From JARFUG01 sp050485365 (lineage in GTDB: Bacteria > Desulfobacterota > Desulfuromonadia > Desulfuromonadales > JACZKF01), in assembly GCA_050485365.1 (NCBI GenBank), contig JBJHBH010000093.1, positions 1 to 12,977 on the forward strand: a stretch of 12,977 nucleotides of DNA, given 5' to 3'. Position 1 is the first letter of the stretch. Every line of letters starts with the position of its first letter. Positions 11,602 through 12,977 of this stretch are shown here, piece by piece. Under the pieces are notes generated by a model. It was given only the letters and a program-made list of their open reading frames with translations. It ran no database searches and had not been told where the DNA came from. The translations under genes were made by a program, and so were the position numbers.

Positions 11602-12977
11602 ATGGACGATCGCACCGCGTTGAGCCGGCACCCGAGAAGATCGGACCTGCCGCTGCCCACCCGCATCTGGTCGGAGGACGATCCGCACAAAGGCGCCGAG
11701 CAGACCGCCGAGATGTCGCTGGTCGAGAAGCGGCTGCTGGAGATGGCCGACACCATGAGCGCGCGCCTCGGGATGGACCGGCGCAGCTTTTTGCGCAGCA
11801 GCTGCGGCATGGCGGCCGCCTTCGTCGCCATGAACTCGGTCTTCGGCCCGCTGTTCCGCGTCGGCGCTGCGGAGGCCGCCGACCCGCAGGCCGCCGTCGA
11901 ACGCAGCCGTGCGCTGCGCAATCAGCGCATCATCGACGTGCAGACCCACTTCGTGCACGACGACTACCCCGGCGACGTCGTCCTCGAGCTGCGCGAGCTC
12001 GCCAAGGAATGGGCGCCGAGCATCGAAGGGGAGCAGACCCTCGAAAAAATCCGCTTCGAGAACTTCTTCGAGGAGGTCTTCCTGCAGAGCGACACCGACC
12101 TGGCCGTTCTGAGCAACGCCCCCAACGACGACCCGCAGAAATATTTCCTCACCAACCCCGACGCCTTCGCCGCCCGCGACCGCGTCAACCAGATGGCCGG
12201 CAGCAAGCGCTTCTACGCCCACGCCCTCTTCACCCCCGGCAAGGAGGGGTGGCTCGAAGAGATCGACATGCTCATCGAGGCCAAGCCCGACGCCTGGAAG
12301 GGGTACACCACGGGGCAGCCCTTCGGCGAATCGAAATACCCCTGGCGCATGGACGACGAGAAGCTCGTCTACCCCGCCTACCAGAAGATGCTCGACGCGG
12401 GGATCACCACCGTCTGTGTCCACAAGGGGCTTTTGCCCGAGAACTACCGCGAGGAGATGGCCGACACCTGGCGATACGGCAACGTCGACGACCTGCCCAA
12501 GGCCGCCCGCGACTGGCCGCAGCTCACCTTCCTCGTCTATCACTCGGGCCTGCATTACGGCGGCATCCCGACGGTCGCCGACCAGCAGCTCTTCGAGCGC
12601 ACCGGCTACATCCCCTGGGTGAGCGATCTGGCCCGCATGCGCGACGAGCACGGTCTCGACAACATCTACGCCGAGGTCGGCTCGGTCTTCGCCCTCACCG
12701 CCGTCAGCGCACCGCGCTTCTGCGCCGGGATGATGGGGACCCTCATCAAGGGGCTCGGAGAAGATCGAGTGCTGTGGGGGACCGACTCGGTCTGGTACGG
12801 CTCGCCCCAATGGCAGATTGAAGCCTTCCGCCGTCTGGAGATCCCCGAGGACATGCAGAAACAGCACGGCTTCGCCCCCCTCGGACCGGCCGACGGCGCG
12901 CTCAAGAACAAGATCTTCGCCACCAACGCCGAGGCGGTCTACAACTTCGAAACACAAGGGATCGGGCGGGACAATCT
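11602..12977 (+). CDS. Tat-exported amidohydrolase (TIM-barrel metal hydrolase), 3' end missing
   Basis: The first 458 codons of a protein running off the window. AAGGAG lies 7 bases before the ATG. The long N-terminal region holds a Tat signal: DRRSFLRSS (RR at 60-61), then a weakly hydrophobic stretch to about residue 91 ending AAEA, so the folded enzyme would reach the periplasm. The barrel begins at IIDVQTHFVHD (111-120). Candidate metal or catalytic residues are H116/H119, K233 in AWKGYT, H274 in VCVHKG, H314 in VYHSG and D395 in WGTDSVW, the pattern of amidohydrolase-2 decarboxylases and hydrolases. NAEAVYNF (442-449) is the usual closing helix, so little is missing. The first motif is QTHFVH in place of the classic HxH. 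The substrate is unknown. It is divergent from the amidase gene. Confidence 0.87.
   Translation, partial: MDDRTALSRHPRRSDLPLPTRIWSEDDPHKGAEQTAEMSLVEKRLLEMADTMSARLGMDRRSFLRSSCGMAAAFVAMNSVFGPLFRVGAAEAADPQAAVERSRALRNQRIIDVQTHFVHDDYPGDVVLELRELAKEWAPSIEGEQTLEKIRFENFFEEVFLQSDTDLAVLSNAPNDDPQKYFLTNPDAFAARDRVNQMAGSKRFYAHALFTPGKEGWLEEIDMLIEAKPDAWKGYTTGQPFGESKYPWRMDDEKLVYPAYQKMLDAGITTVCVHKGLLPENYREEMADTWRYGNVDDLPKAARDWPQLTFLVYHSGLHYGGIPTVADQQLFERTGYIPWVSDLARMRDEHGLDNIYAEVGSVFALTAVSAPRFCAGMMGTLIKGLGEDRVLWGTDSVWYGSPQWQIEAFRRLEIPEDMQKQHGFAPLGPADGALKNKIFATNAEAVYNFETQGIGRDN

Noticed and set aside
11362..12957. Amidase frame extending upstream on the minus strand for another 530 codons
   Set aside because: This part is antisense to the amidohydrolase, lacks family motifs, and the amidase has a natural start with a membrane anchor at 11361.

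Overview
The window is mostly GC-rich coding DNA from a Gram-negative bacterium. Lipoprotein boxes, a Tat signal, a secretin-type protein and a periplasmic amidase point to a diderm cell. Gene content and codon style suggest a deltaproteobacterium, perhaps Desulfuromonadales; this is inference, because no marker gene is present. One stretch (about 1.8-2.25 kb) is clearly AT-rich and looks acquired.

Layout. 1-476 (minus): start of a TauE/SafE-type anion exporter, then a tRNA-Cys(GCA) with its own promoter and terminator. 618-1270 (minus): a VapBC toxin-antitoxin pair with a direct-repeat operator. 1410-1739 (plus): a HicB-type antitoxin with no HicA next to it. 1828-2201 (minus): an AT-rich zinc-ribbon membrane protein gene broken by a one-base frameshift in a T5 run. 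2573-6413 (minus): a complete PhnD-PhnC-PhnE-type ABC importer operon with a fused double permease. The operon lies between two inverted copies of a palindromic MITE/REP-like element, and a second repeat family sits between the binding-protein and ATPase genes. 6722-7716 (minus): a HAD phosphatase translationally coupled to an MTH1187-family thiamine-binding protein. 7761-7869: a nested inverted repeat that could be a structured RNA, possibly 6S RNA on the plus strand. 7912-8691 (minus): a small exported secretin-like protein, divergent from a small SHOCT-like lipoprotein (8853-9092, plus). 9234-11361 (minus): an AmiC-type N-acetylmuramoyl-L-alanine amidase whose 3' end overlaps the start of a MamK-like bacterial actin gene. 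11602-end (plus): a Tat-exported amidohydrolase, cut by the window edge.

How the parts fit. The transporter operon should make a full importer (lipoprotein receptor, ATPase, permease) for a small oxyanion of the phosphonate/phosphite class, but no catabolic genes accompany it. The amidase and the actin-like gene form a probable cell-envelope/cytoskeleton operon. The most notable items are the MamK-like actin outside any visible magnetosome cluster, the inverted palindromic elements framing the ABC operon, and the unassigned structured-RNA candidate.
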